The notes under the pieces are model-generated. The model saw only the letters and a program-made list of their open reading frames with translations, was not told the DNA's origin and did not search any database. The translations under genes were made by a program, and so were the position numbers. Shown piece by piece: positions 24,287 to 32,668 of a stretch of DNA of 54,263 nt (within the stretch, counting starts at the first letter, position 1; each line of letters starts with the position of its first letter). The DNA comes from Acidimicrobiales bacterium (GTDB taxonomy: Bacteria; Actinomycetota; Acidimicrobiia; Acidimicrobiales; UBA8592), in assembly GCA_030740795.1 (NCBI GenBank), contig JASLWO010000003.1:1-54263 (forward strand), read 5' to 3'.

Positions 24287-24299
24287 AAGGAAATAAATT

Positions 24300-24830
24300 A
24301 TGAGTGAGCAACCTGATAGTTATGAAGACCTAACCCAATGCGGCCTTGATGAGGACACGGAAGCAGAATTACTTCGTGTCCAACGAGAATGCACCTTCAT
24401 GTGGACAAACAAAAAAGGTGAAGCGTTCGGTGTCATTATGTCTTTCCTACCCAAAGACGGGAAGTTATGGTTGACTTGCGCTGAACGCAGGGCAAGAGTA
24501 CCAGCCTTACGCCGTTTCCCTCGCGCCTCGGTTTGTGTCAATAGCACTGGAACATCTTTAGGGACTGGGAAAACCGTCACCTATAAGGGGGAGTGCGTCG
24601 TGCACAACAGTCGGGACATTAAAGATTGGTTTTACCCTGAATTCTCTCGGCACTTACGACCTGAACCTGAAGCAGCCCAAGTTTTTCAGAATTTCCTAGA
24701 TTCGCCTGAAAGAGTGGTTATTGAATTCACTCCTGATTACAAATTAACTTTCGATAGTGCAATCATGTGGGCGCGTTCTCCCGAGGCGACTATCCCCAAA
24801 GATGATCCAAGAAATCAGTCACAAAGCTAA
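24300..24830 (+). CDS. PPOX/FDOR-class flavin or F420-binding protein
   Basis: The 176-residue protein has the split-barrel pattern of the pyridoxamine-phosphate-oxidase-like/FDOR superfamily: FMWTNKKGEAFGVIMSFLPK, then KLWLTCAERRARVPALRRFP, then RASVCVNSTG and TYKGECVV. Members bind FMN, F420, heme or biliverdin and usually transfer hydride to small molecules. It is the last gene of the LLM-TetR operon, where it could supply reduced cofactor or be a second reductase. It ends one base from the convergent enoyl-CoA hydratase gene. The exact cofactor is unknown. Confidence 0.82.
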   Translation: MSEQPDSYEDLTQCGLDEDTEAELLRVQRECTFMWTNKKGEAFGVIMSFLPKDGKLWLTCAERRARVPALRRFPRASVCVNSTGTSLGTGKTVTYKGECVVHNSRDIKDWFYPEFSRHLRPEPEAAQVFQNFLDSPERVVIEFTPDYKLTFDSAIMWARSPEATIPKDDPRNQSQS

Positions 24831-24831
24831 A

Positions 24832-25665
24832 TTAGAAACCCTTCCATTCAGGATCTCGCCGTTCACGGAAACTATTGACACCTTCCTGAGCGTCGCGACT
24901 CCCATTATTGAGTTCAACAGCCCAACTTTCTTCTTCAGCGATTGTGTGGCGGTCAACATCTAAAGCTCTATTTATAAGCCATTTTGTAAACATGTGGGCT
25001 TTTGACGGTCCAGTAGCTAAACGAACCGCCCATTCCATGGCAGTTGAAATCAGATCTTCTCCTGGAACAACCGTGTTACACAATCCAAGTTCCAAAGCAC
25101 GTTCAGAAGGAATATCATCAGCGAAGAACATCAATTCCTTCGCTTTCATAGGACCTACGAGTCGGGGGAGGATCCACGTTCCTAAAGCATCAGGTACAAG
25201 ACCACGGCGGGCAAAAACTTCAATAAATTTTGCATGATCAGCCATGATCACTAGGTCACACATGAGGGCAAGGTGGGCTCCCATGCCAGCAGCAGTTCCG
25301 TTCACGGCTGCGATCACTGGCAATTCACAGTCAAGGATTGAAGACATCAAGGGGTGTTGGCCTCGCAGCATCATCCTTCGTGGTTCACCTACAGCTAACG
25401 CTGGAGCATCCTCAGGTCGAGGAGCGTAATCTCGGCCGACTGAAATGTCAGCCCCCGGGCAGAACAACTTCTCTCCACTAGCAGTCAATATCACTGCGCG
25501 AGCTTCAAACTGACCGTTGAGAGACTCAAATAACGCGGTCATCCGGTCGCGCATCCCCGGAGACATAGCGTTTCCCTTGCTGGGATTATTGATAGTTACC
25601 CATGCGACCTGATCAACAATGTTGAACTGGACCATATTCTCTAGCTCTTCTGCATTTTCAGTCAT
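24832..25665 (-). CDS. Enoyl-CoA hydratase/isomerase (crotonase) family protein
   Basis: A 277-residue crotonase-fold protein. The CPGADISVG and NGTAAGMGAHLALMCDLVI segments supply the oxyanion hole. The active-site helix region is FIEVFARRGLVPDALGTWILP. The position taken by Glu164 in classical hydratases is not obvious and VPD supplies an Asp instead, as in some isomerase-like members, so the activity could be isomerisation rather than hydration. It appears to be a single gene with a leaderless promoter. It converges with the PPOX gene. Confidence 0.9.
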   Translation of the reverse strand: MTENAEELENMVQFNIVDQVAWVTINNPSKGNAMSPGMRDRMTALFESLNGQFEARAVILTASGEKLFCPGADISVGRDYAPRPEDAPALAVGEPRRMMLRGQHPLMSSILDCELPVIAAVNGTAAGMGAHLALMCDLVIMADHAKFIEVFARRGLVPDALGTWILPRLVGPMKAKELMFFADDIPSERALELGLCNTVVPGEDLISTAMEWAVRLATGPSKAHMFTKWLINRALDVDRHTIAEEESWAVELNNGSRDAQEGVNSFRERRDPEWKGF

Positions 25666-25671
25666 GCCTTA

Positions 25672-25677
25672 ATCGTA
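25672..25677 (-). promoter_or_regulatory. -10 box of crotonase gene 24832-25665
   Basis: TACGAT on the minus strand, exactly six bases before the ATG. Confidence 0.5.
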
Positions 25678-25739
25678 CCCGAGATCATGACAATGCGTTA
25701 CCGACTGTCAATCTCCTCCATGACAGTTACGGTGAGAAT

Positions 25740-26621
25740 TTAGGAGAGCGCTAATTCGAGTTGGCGTTCAATGCTCGGACCAGCTTTAGGGCAGAAGGGC
25801 AAACCATGATGACCTTCTTCAACCAGAATCAACTCTGATTCAGCTATTTTCTCGGCAGCACTTGTCGCATGTTCCATCAAGGGAAACGCATCATGGGTGC
25901 CTTGCGTTATGAGCGTAGACATTGTTATCTCCTCAAATGGAAGCGGTTCAAGATCTATTTCATTCATTTCATCGTTCATGTGGCCAGATTCTCGGAATTC
26001 TCTCGGTGCGAGCGAAGCGAGAAGCTCACCGATGTTGTTAAGCCGTTCTGAATCAGAGGTCACCCATCTCACAGCTTCCCGCCTACTTTCCTTATGGAGA
26101 CCTGTTGACAACTTACTCACAAAATCAGCAGCAGCTAGCTTCGGCCATCTTGCACCCACTTGAAGATAAGCCCTAATTCCAATTTTGGAAAACATGATAG
26201 TGCGTTCGATTTTATTACCTGTAGGGGCAATTGGTAACAGCACGGCGGCATCAAGCAGCAAAGCGTTAGTTCTGTGTGGGTGCCGTGCGGCGAAGTGCAC
26301 AGCCGATGGCCCCCCAGATGAAATTCCGAGAACAGTCACCTTGTCAATGAGGAGAGTATCAAGCATCGCTGCATATAAATCAGCCTGCTCAGATGGTGTC
26401 CGTCCAGATTCAAGTGGGGTTCGGAGGTACCCGGGCCGTGACGGAGCGATAAGTTCACAACCCCCATTTCGCAAATGCTGGGCCCATGCCAGACCCTGAT
26501 CAAATCCTCCCGGAGATCCATGAATGCTCAACACCTTGGACCCATTTCCTTCTCTGGCGACCTGAACCAGACCGTGTTCGGTTTCAAGCATCGTTGATCG
26601 ATCATCCAATGCTTTCATCAT
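25740..26621 (-). CDS. Alpha/beta hydrolase
   Basis: A protein of about 293 residues with SIHGSPGGFDQG (oxyanion loop), nucleophile elbow LGISSGGPSA, ITQGTHDAFP (Asp) and EEGHHGLPF (His). The family includes haloalkane dehalogenase-, epoxide hydrolase- and esterase-type enzymes; no feature picks one. I used the first ATG (26621). An in-frame TTG at 26642 is possible, and the conserved part begins only near HGLVQVAREG. It lies divergent from the HAD gene, with 100-odd bases between. Confidence 0.88.
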   Translation of the reverse strand: MMKALDDRSTMLETEHGLVQVAREGNGSKVLSIHGSPGGFDQGLAWAQHLRNGGCELIAPSRPGYLRTPLESGRTPSEQADLYAAMLDTLLIDKVTVLGISSGGPSAVHFAARHPHRTNALLLDAAVLLPIAPTGNKIERTIMFSKIGIRAYLQVGARWPKLAAADFVSKLSTGLHKESRREAVRWVTSDSERLNNIGELLASLAPREFRESGHMNDEMNEIDLEPLPFEEITMSTLITQGTHDAFPLMEHATSAAEKIAESELILVEEGHHGLPFCPKAGPSIERQLELALS

Positions 26622-26736
26622 TTTCTCAGACCAAGATGACAAGAAAACCCCAGTTCTCTAGTAGTTCATTTGTTGACAATAGCATCTCCATGAAAAATAG
26701 ATTTTTTGGTTGTTTTAAAATGAAGACCTAAACCAC

Positions 26737-26742
26737 TATCCT
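26737..26742 (+). promoter_or_regulatory. -10 box of HAD gene 26749
   Basis: TATCCT, six bases before the GTG start. The upstream TTGACA near 26673 is too far away to pair with it. Confidence 0.45.
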
Positions 26743-26748
26743 CCATAT

Positions 26749-27378
26749 GTGTTTAAAGCAGTGATTTTTGACGTAGCGGGAGTCTTGACGGAAAGTATCG
26801 GGCAGGTTCTACTTGAGGCAGCGATCGGAATCGATGGCGATATTGAAAAGTTGGCGGAGGCACTGATACCTGTTTTCATGGGAGAAGGTGACACTGATTC
26901 CGCTGGTCACCAGCTTGAACGAGGAGAAATCACCCTAAATTACTTCCTCTCTTCATTGGGTCCTGTTGAGAAGGATGCGTGGACGATACTCCACCCTGAT
27001 TCAGATGACTTTTTTGGAGATAATCTCCAGCCAAAGCCAGAGATGCATAACTTTGTAGCGGAACTCAAAAAAGCAGGACTCAAAACAGGAATAGTTTCCA
27101 ACAACGTAAAGGAATGGCAGAAGGCCTGGGATGCAGTCATCCCTTCGAACGAATTGTTTCATACCACAATTTTTTCTTCGGAAGTCGGGCATCGGAAACC
27201 TAACCCAGAAATTTTTAGGATAGCTCTTGAGAAATTAGATGTCTCTCCAGAAGAAACCATATTCCTAGATGATTTCCCCGCTATGGCCGAAGGGGCTAGG
27301 GCGGTAGGGATCCAAGCTATTTACGTAGAAGATCACGAACAAGCAATCGCGCAAACCCGAGATCTCTTACAAATCTAA
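26749..27378 (+). CDS. HAD superfamily hydrolase
   Basis: A 209-residue haloacid dehalogenase-like protein. Motif I is FDVAGVL, with the nucleophile Asp8 but Ala in the place of the second Asp usual in phosphatases. Motif II is GIVSNN, motif III Lys is in HRKPNPEIF and motif IV is FLDDFPAMAEGA. The KPNPEIF/FLDD pattern fits the epoxide-hydrolase N-terminal-like subgroup. With the missing acid/base Asp, phosphatase activity is doubtful, and a different chemistry or weak activity is possible. The start is a GTG with no ribosome site, consistent with a leaderless transcript. Confidence 0.88.
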   Translation: MFKAVIFDVAGVLTESIGQVLLEAAIGIDGDIEKLAEALIPVFMGEGDTDSAGHQLERGEITLNYFLSSLGPVEKDAWTILHPDSDDFFGDNLQPKPEMHNFVAELKKAGLKTGIVSNNVKEWQKAWDAVIPSNELFHTTIFSSEVGHRKPNPEIFRIALEKLDVSPEETIFLDDFPAMAEGARAVGIQAIYVEDHEQAIAQTRDLLQI

Positions 27379-27436
27379 AATTGAAATTGTCCCTTTCACC
27401 TAATTTCTCGTATGGTTTGCACAAAGTGAGGTAACC

Positions 27437-29179
27437 ATGGCTGAACGATATTATGTAACGGATTCTGACCTGTCGGAACGATTTACTCTCTACACGCGGG
27501 CAAATGTAGGTGAAGTCTTTCCTGACCCAGTAACCCCTTTAACGAGCAGTACCGGACTTTTCCAGGCTGAACTAGGTTGGAGAGACGCTTGGGAACGAAT
27601 GGGTGCGTTTACTCATGATGAATTCCCCCCAGATCAATTCTCTCAACTTGGCGTTGTCGGCGGTTATTGCTATTTAAACGCTTCTCTGATCCGCCTCTTT
27701 GGAGTTAGAGCTCCGGGGCTTTCATGGGAAGACATGGACGAACAATTCTTTGGAGCTATGCCCGGCGTCCCACCGTATGAGGAACAAGCAGGGGATGAAG
27801 ATTTAGAGAAAACCCAGAAGATAGGGGCGACGTTCCAATGGGTTCTTGGCAATACGAAACTTGATGATCTAGAAGAACTCACTGAAGGTAGGAGGGAGAC
27901 TCGCCAAATACGCAGTGACAGGCCGGACTTCTCAGAATTCACTAATGAGGAACTTTACGACCAGTATTTGGAACTTCTTCAGATGCATCGCCAATTCTTT
28001 AGCCAACATATTTTCGCCACCTACATGGCGACGGTCCCTGTCGGTATTATCTCTGGCGTTGCTAATGCGGTTGGTCGCCCAGACCTTCTTTTGCCGATTA
28101 TTGCCGGTTTCGGAGAAGTTGACTCTGCGGAGCCTTCTCATGCGATGTGGGACATGGGAAGAACGGTTCGAAATAGTGAAGAATTGAGTTCAATATTTGA
28201 TAAAGGAATAAATGGTTTGTTAGATGCAATAAACCAAAGCGGTTCTGATGAAACGAAACAGTTCCTAGTAGATTTTGAATCGTTTGTTTACGAATACGGG
28301 TCACGAGGACCTAATGAATGGGAAACACGTTCACCTACGTGGGAAACCCGCCCAGAGTTAGCTCTTAGCGCAATTGACAGGATGAGGCTAGCTGGGGATG
28401 AGCTCGCTCCGAAGGCGCAAAATGCGCAACGAGCTCAACAACGTCAAGAAGCGGCAGCTGAGCTACTAGCAATGGTTGAGGGAGACCCCGAAGTTCACGG
28501 TGAACTTTCGGCAGGAATCGCGGCTTCTGCAGCATGGCTACCTGCTCGTGAAAGAACCAAAACCAATAATATTCGTCTCATTCATGAGATGAGGATGAGG
28601 ATGAGGGCCATAGGAGATCAGATGGTTCAAGTAGGGGCCTTTGACGAAATTGAAGATTTCGGTTTCGTCACTGATGGTGAATACCCAGGGTTGTTTGAGA
28701 ATCCTGATTCAATGTTGGAAACAATTCGCTCAAGACGTGTTGAGTATTACAAACTACTCGAAAGAGAAGCCCAGTTTCTCTTTGATGGCGAGGCCGATCA
28801 TCCAGAAACATGGAGGAGGCGAGACGCCGTTGCTGAAGATGTACTCGGGGAAGGCGAATCATTGCAGGGAATGCCAGGATGCACAGGTCAAGCAGAAGGA
28901 ATCGCTCGAGTTTTATTAGACAGTAACGACCCGGGTGCCCTTGAACCCGGTGATATTCTCGTCGCTCCTTTGACTGACCCCTCGTGGACGCCTTTGTTTG
29001 TGCCTGCCGGAGCTGTAGTCGTTGATGTGGGGGCTCCTTTATCACATGCGATTATTGTCAGTAGAGAACTTGGTATTCCATGCGTTGTCTCTGCTACAGA
29101 TGCCACTAGGCGAATACCTGATGGTGCCCGAATTAGCGTTAATGGTGATACAGGATTGGTTACTATCCTCAGCACATAG
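27437..29179 (+). CDS. PEP-utilising mobile-domain protein without ATP-grasp domain
   Basis: The 580-residue protein ends in the phosphohistidine swivelling domain of PEP synthase and PPDK (about 480-578): GDILVAPLTDPSWTPLFV, then GAPLSHAIIVSRELGIPCVV with the phospho-accepting His537, then GARISVNGDTGLV. Upstream lie about 450 mostly helical residues (RRETRQIRSDRPDFSEF, EYGSRGPNEWE, ARERTKTNNIRL) like the linker regions of PpsA-like proteins. The ATP-grasp PPDK_N domain expected at the N-terminus is absent. The protein would need a separate nucleotide-binding partner, as in phenylphosphate synthase, or acts otherwise. A GAGGT site precedes the ATG. The TATGGT at about 27413 may be its -10. 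Confidence 0.8.
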   Translation: MAERYYVTDSDLSERFTLYTRANVGEVFPDPVTPLTSSTGLFQAELGWRDAWERMGAFTHDEFPPDQFSQLGVVGGYCYLNASLIRLFGVRAPGLSWEDMDEQFFGAMPGVPPYEEQAGDEDLEKTQKIGATFQWVLGNTKLDDLEELTEGRRETRQIRSDRPDFSEFTNEELYDQYLELLQMHRQFFSQHIFATYMATVPVGIISGVANAVGRPDLLLPIIAGFGEVDSAEPSHAMWDMGRTVRNSEELSSIFDKGINGLLDAINQSGSDETKQFLVDFESFVYEYGSRGPNEWETRSPTWETRPELALSAIDRMRLAGDELAPKAQNAQRAQQRQEAAAELLAMVEGDPEVHGELSAGIAASAAWLPARERTKTNNIRLIHEMRMRMRAIGDQMVQVGAFDEIEDFGFVTDGEYPGLFENPDSMLETIRSRRVEYYKLLEREAQFLFDGEADHPETWRRRDAVAEDVLGEGESLQGMPGCTGQAEGIARVLLDSNDPGALEPGDILVAPLTDPSWTPLFVPAGAVVVDVGAPLSHAIIVSRELGIPCVVSATDATRRIPDGARISVNGDTGLVTILST

Positions 29180-29182
29180 AGG

Positions 29183-30379
29183 TCATCTAGGAATTTCGCT
29201 CCAAGGGACTTCTTTATCAACACGAACATCGCCGGGCAGTCCAAGAACACGTTCGCCCAAGATATTTCGCATTATTTCACTAGTGCCACCTTCAATGGTA
29301 TTAGCCCGAGAGCGTAAGAACTGACCGCTGATAGATCCAGCGTTATAAGCTTCGTCGCTACGAATCATCGGGTAACCGTTGGGATGAAGCATCCCATCAG
29401 CACCTTCTAAATTTATGCAGAGTTCATATATCTCCAGATTCAGTTCTGCACTAAATAGTTTCCCTATTGAACCTCCCGGACCGGCATCACCGCTCTTTGC
29501 GAGCGCTTTCGCCCTTTGGTTGGTAAGGCGAAGAATTTCAGCTCTTCCCCATAGCTCGGCGACACGGTCTCTGAAGATCTTTCGTTCTACCTTGCTAAGG
29601 TCATCTTTTTTGGATTCCCAAATATTCATGAGAGTTCTTATAGGCCCTCCACCTTTACCACCGCTACCTCCTCCAAGGGCGACTCGTTCATTCATTAGAG
29701 TCGTGATCGCAACACGCCAACCATCCCCTTCATCGCCGAGCCGCTGATCATCAGGTACTCGGACATCGGTAAGGAAAACTTCGTTGAATTCAGCCTCTCC
29801 AGTGATCTGATACAACGGGCGAACGTCAACACCGGCAGCATGCATATCAAGAATGAAATATGACAATCCTTTATGTTTCGGCGCCTCCGGATTTGTCCGT
29901 GTCAGTAACATCCCGAAATTAGAAAGATGCGCAAGCGTTGTCCAGACCTTCTGACCGTTGACAATCCATTCATCCCCGTCTTTTATAGCTCTACTCGGGA
30001 TCCCAGCAACATCAGAGCCATGAGTTGGTTCAGAAAACAGTTGGCACCAAATATCCTCTCCGGTGAAGATTTTTTTAAGATGTTTATCGTGCATTTCATC
30101 TGTTCCGTGGTTGAGAATCACCGGAGCACCCATTCCGATTCCGATAGGGTTGACCATTAGGTCATGATAAGGAACTTTTGCATCTCGAAGAACTTGGTCA
30201 ACTATTGCCTGCTTTGCTCTACCTAAGCCGAGACCCCCTTTGCCTTCAGGAAAATGCACGAACGCGAGCCCGGCATCGTACTGGGCGCCACGGAACGTGA
30301 ACTGGTCTGACGCATGGGGGTCTACCTCTTCTAGCAAGGCCTCTACCCGTTCTTGAAGTTCTTGATCACTTAATGCCAC
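29183..30379 (-). CDS. Acyl-CoA dehydrogenase (FadE type)
   Basis: A 398-residue acyl-CoA dehydrogenase with the FAD-contacting WCQLFSEPTHGSDVAG, VNGQKVWTTLAHLSNFG and the C-terminal IEGGTSEIMRNILGERVLGLPGD. This last pattern is widespread in mycobacterial FadE proteins. The N-terminal helical half is shorter than in the 1517 enzyme. It introduces a double bond into an acyl-CoA thioester. The GTG start has a CGGAG site. It is divergent from the thiolase at 30520 over a 140-base control region, so the two may be co-regulated beta-oxidation enzymes. Confidence 0.93.
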   Translation of the reverse strand: MALSDQELQERVEALLEEVDPHASDQFTFRGAQYDAGLAFVHFPEGKGGLGLGRAKQAIVDQVLRDAKVPYHDLMVNPIGIGMGAPVILNHGTDEMHDKHLKKIFTGEDIWCQLFSEPTHGSDVAGIPSRAIKDGDEWIVNGQKVWTTLAHLSNFGMLLTRTNPEAPKHKGLSYFILDMHAAGVDVRPLYQITGEAEFNEVFLTDVRVPDDQRLGDEGDGWRVAITTLMNERVALGGGSGGKGGGPIRTLMNIWESKKDDLSKVERKIFRDRVAELWGRAEILRLTNQRAKALAKSGDAGPGGSIGKLFSAELNLEIYELCINLEGADGMLHPNGYPMIRSDEAYNAGSISGQFLRSRANTIEGGTSEIMRNILGERVLGLPGDVRVDKEVPWSEIPR

Positions 30380-30456
30380 TAAAATCTCCGTTCTGCCCTA
30401 TGCCAACCCCGTATTTGGCGAAAGTGCCTAATCGTCGTTAGCATGTCACCATATAG

Positions 30457-30476
30457 TATGGCGGTAAGAAGCCATA
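30457..30476. promoter_or_regulatory. Inverted repeat TATGGC-N8-GCCATA
   Basis: Perfect 6-bp arms (30457-30462 and 30471-30476) in the gap between the divergent acyl-CoA dehydrogenase and thiolase genes. The geometry suits a dimeric repressor acting on both promoters. Confidence 0.4.
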
Positions 30477-30519
30477 ACACGCCAAATGGTGTGTCAACTT
30501 TCATAGCGAGGAAACCTAA

Positions 30520-31698
30520 ATGCGAGAAGTAGTCATTGTTGAGGCAGTCAGAACCCCCTTAGGTAAAAGAAATGGTGGACTGTCAACCATGCATTCGATA
30601 GACCTACTTGGTTCTGTCCAATCAGAGTTATTTAAAAGAAGCGGAGTTGACCCTTCTGAAGTAGGCCAAGTCGTAGGAGGCTGTGTGGGCCAGGTCGGCA
30701 TGCAGACAATGAACGTGACGCGAAATGCTTGGCTAACGGCAGGTCTTCCTCTTGAAGTCGCTGCCACAACCGTTGACGCACAATGCGGATCATCCCAACA
30801 AGCGACAAACCTTGCTTACGCCCTTGTAGCAGGTGGGGTAGTTGATGTAGCGGTAGGTTGCGGTGTTGAACTTATGAGCGCTGTTCCAATGGGATCAACC
30901 GTTCCTAGAGGAGAAGCAGATGCGGGAAAGCCAGTCAATCGAGGATATTGGGAACGATATGAACTCACATCCCAGTTCGAAGGCGCTGAAAGAATCGCTA
31001 AACAATGGGACATAAGTAGGGAAGAATTGGATGCATTCGGCAAACTTTCTCAAGACCGGGCAATCAGAGCATGGGAAGAAGACCGTTTCGGATCGCAGGT
31101 TCTGTCTATAGATGCTCCCGACCGTGGCGAAGATGGGGAACTAACTGACACAATCCACACCGTTTCACGAGACGAAGGCCTCAGAGAGACGAATCTTGAA
31201 GCACTGGCAGGATTAAGAACGAACATGCCAGATGGGGTACACACAGCTGGGACATCATCGCAGATCTCTGATGGAGCTGGTGCTGTGCTGCTAATGACAC
31301 GAGAAAAAGCAGATGAACTTGGAGTCAAGCCAATGGCCACCATCGTGGATTCCTGCTTAGTAGGTTCAGATCCTGTTTTGATGCTCACGGGTCCAATTTA
31401 TGCAACACAAAAATTGCTTAACGATAATGGTCTCAAGATGGATGATATCGGCGTTGTTGAAATCAATGAAGCATTCGGTTCTGTAGTCCTAGCATGGGAG
31501 AAAGAACTACAACCAGACATGGAAACAGTAAACCCGAATGGTGGAGCTATAGCAATCGGTCATCCGCTAGGAGGCACAGGGGCGATTCTGCTAACAAAAG
31601 CAGTGCATGAACTCCACCGAGCCGACAAAGAATATGCAATCGTCACCATGTGCTGTGGTGGTGGTTTAGGAACTGGGACGCTTATCAAGCGTCTTTAG
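30520..31698 (+). CDS. Thiolase family protein (acetyl-CoA acetyltransferase)
   Basis: A 392-residue thiolase of the usual length. The acyl-accepting Cys89 is in VDAQCGSS, His348 in the GHPLGGTGA motif and the second Cys, Cys378, in MCCGGGLGTG. The NEAFGSVV motif is also present. It should carry out the final thiolytic step of beta-oxidation, releasing acetyl- or propionyl-CoA, or the reverse condensation. A GAGGA site precedes the ATG. It is transcribed away from the acyl-CoA dehydrogenase at 29183 and is followed by a 190-base gap before the SDR operon. Confidence 0.95.
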   Translation: MREVVIVEAVRTPLGKRNGGLSTMHSIDLLGSVQSELFKRSGVDPSEVGQVVGGCVGQVGMQTMNVTRNAWLTAGLPLEVAATTVDAQCGSSQQATNLAYALVAGGVVDVAVGCGVELMSAVPMGSTVPRGEADAGKPVNRGYWERYELTSQFEGAERIAKQWDISREELDAFGKLSQDRAIRAWEEDRFGSQVLSIDAPDRGEDGELTDTIHTVSRDEGLRETNLEALAGLRTNMPDGVHTAGTSSQISDGAGAVLLMTREKADELGVKPMATIVDSCLVGSDPVLMLTGPIYATQKLLNDNGLKMDDIGVVEINEAFGSVVLAWEKELQPDMETVNPNGGAIAIGHPLGGTGAILLTKAVHELHRADKEYAIVTMCCGGGLGTGTLIKRL

Positions 31699-31789
31699 AT
31701 ACAAAATGAAACAAGTTTCGATATCTTTTTTAAAGTTGCCGGACCCTGTGCCTTATCGGTTTGGGTGGTCAACCATGCTGGCTACTCGT

Positions 31790-31802
31790 TTTGTCGGACA
31801 AA
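31790..31802. promoter_or_regulatory. Palindrome TTTGTC-G-GACAAA
   Basis: A 13-bp perfect inverted repeat around a single central base. With a one-base loop it cannot fold as RNA, so it is better read as a protein-binding site. It lies about 87 bases before the SDR start at 31889. Confidence 0.45.
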
Positions 31803-31820
31803 GGAACTCCCACAATTTCG

Positions 31821-31832
31821 GGTAGTACTACC
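31821..31832. promoter_or_regulatory. Palindrome GGTAGTACTACC
   Basis: A perfect 12-bp palindrome 18 bases after the previous one, about two DNA turns from repeat centre to repeat centre, and 56 bases before the SDR start. It is a second candidate operator for the 31889 operon. Confidence 0.45.
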
Positions 31833-31888
31833 TAAAGACGTAAGAGAGAAAAAACTAAAAATTTAAACATAAATGAGGAGAGAAAGAA

Positions 31889-32659
31889 ATGGATTTAACA
31901 GGAGCATCTGCTGTCATCACTGGTGGCGCTTCAGGAATTGGTGAAGCCAGTGCCAGGAAGTTAGAGGAACTAGGAGCACGTTGCGTAATAGTTGATTTGC
32001 AGGAAGAAAAAGGAGAGGCGGTCGCGAAAGAACTCGGCGGGTTATATGTAAAAGCCGATGTGTCTAATGAAGAGCAAGTCCAAGCGGCCATGGATGCGGC
32101 GATGGAAATGGGACCATTACGGGCTTTAGTCAATGGTGCTGGAATCGGGAGTGCATCTCGAACAGTTGACCGTAACGGTGACCCTATGCCATTAGCCCAG
32201 TTTGAATTCGTTATCAGAGTTAATCTCATAGGCACATTCAACTGCATCCGTTTAGGAGCGGCATCTATGGCGAAAACCGATCCAGTTGATGAAGATGGGC
32301 AACGAGGAGCGATTGTCAATATGGCTTCAGTAGCTGCATTTGACGGTCAGACCGGACAAAACGCTTACTCAGCCTCAAAAGGTGGAGTGGTTGGGATGAC
32401 ACTTCCAATCGCACGAGACCTCGTGCCACTGGGCATTCGCATCAACACCATTGCCCCAGGGTTGATAGATACCCCGATCTACGGAGAAGGTGAAGCCTCG
32501 GAGCAATTCAAAGCTCACCTAGGGCAGAGCGTTCTCTTCCCTAAGCGCCTAGGATACGCCAGTGAATTGGCTTCCATGGTTACCGAATGCATCACTAATG
32601 ACTACATGAATGGTGAAACCATTCGAGTTGATGGCGGCGTCCGCCTTCCACCAAAATAA
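31889..32659 (+). CDS. SDR, 3-hydroxyacyl-CoA dehydrogenase type 2 (HSD17B10)-like
   Basis: A 256-residue SDR with TGGASGIG, an acidic VDLQ after strand 2 (NAD preference), NGAGIG, the Ser of NMASVAAFDGQ, YSASK and IAPGLIDTPI. The inserted loop with VDRNGDPMPLAQF and the DEDGQRGAIVN stretch are characteristic of the type 2 3-hydroxyacyl-CoA dehydrogenase/HSD17B10 branch, which oxidises 3-hydroxy- or 2-methyl-3-hydroxyacyl-CoA and hydroxysteroids. It has a strong GAGGAGAG site. It is first in an operon with a crotonase (9 bases downstream) and an LLM gene, fitting consecutive beta-oxidation steps. Confidence 0.92.
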   Translation: MDLTGASAVITGGASGIGEASARKLEELGARCVIVDLQEEKGEAVAKELGGLYVKADVSNEEQVQAAMDAAMEMGPLRALVNGAGIGSASRTVDRNGDPMPLAQFEFVIRVNLIGTFNCIRLGAASMAKTDPVDEDGQRGAIVNMASVAAFDGQTGQNAYSASKGGVVGMTLPIARDLVPLGIRINTIAPGLIDTPIYGEGEASEQFKAHLGQSVLFPKRLGYASELASMVTECITNDYMNGETIRVDGGVRLPPK

Positions 32660-32668
32660 GGAGAAACA

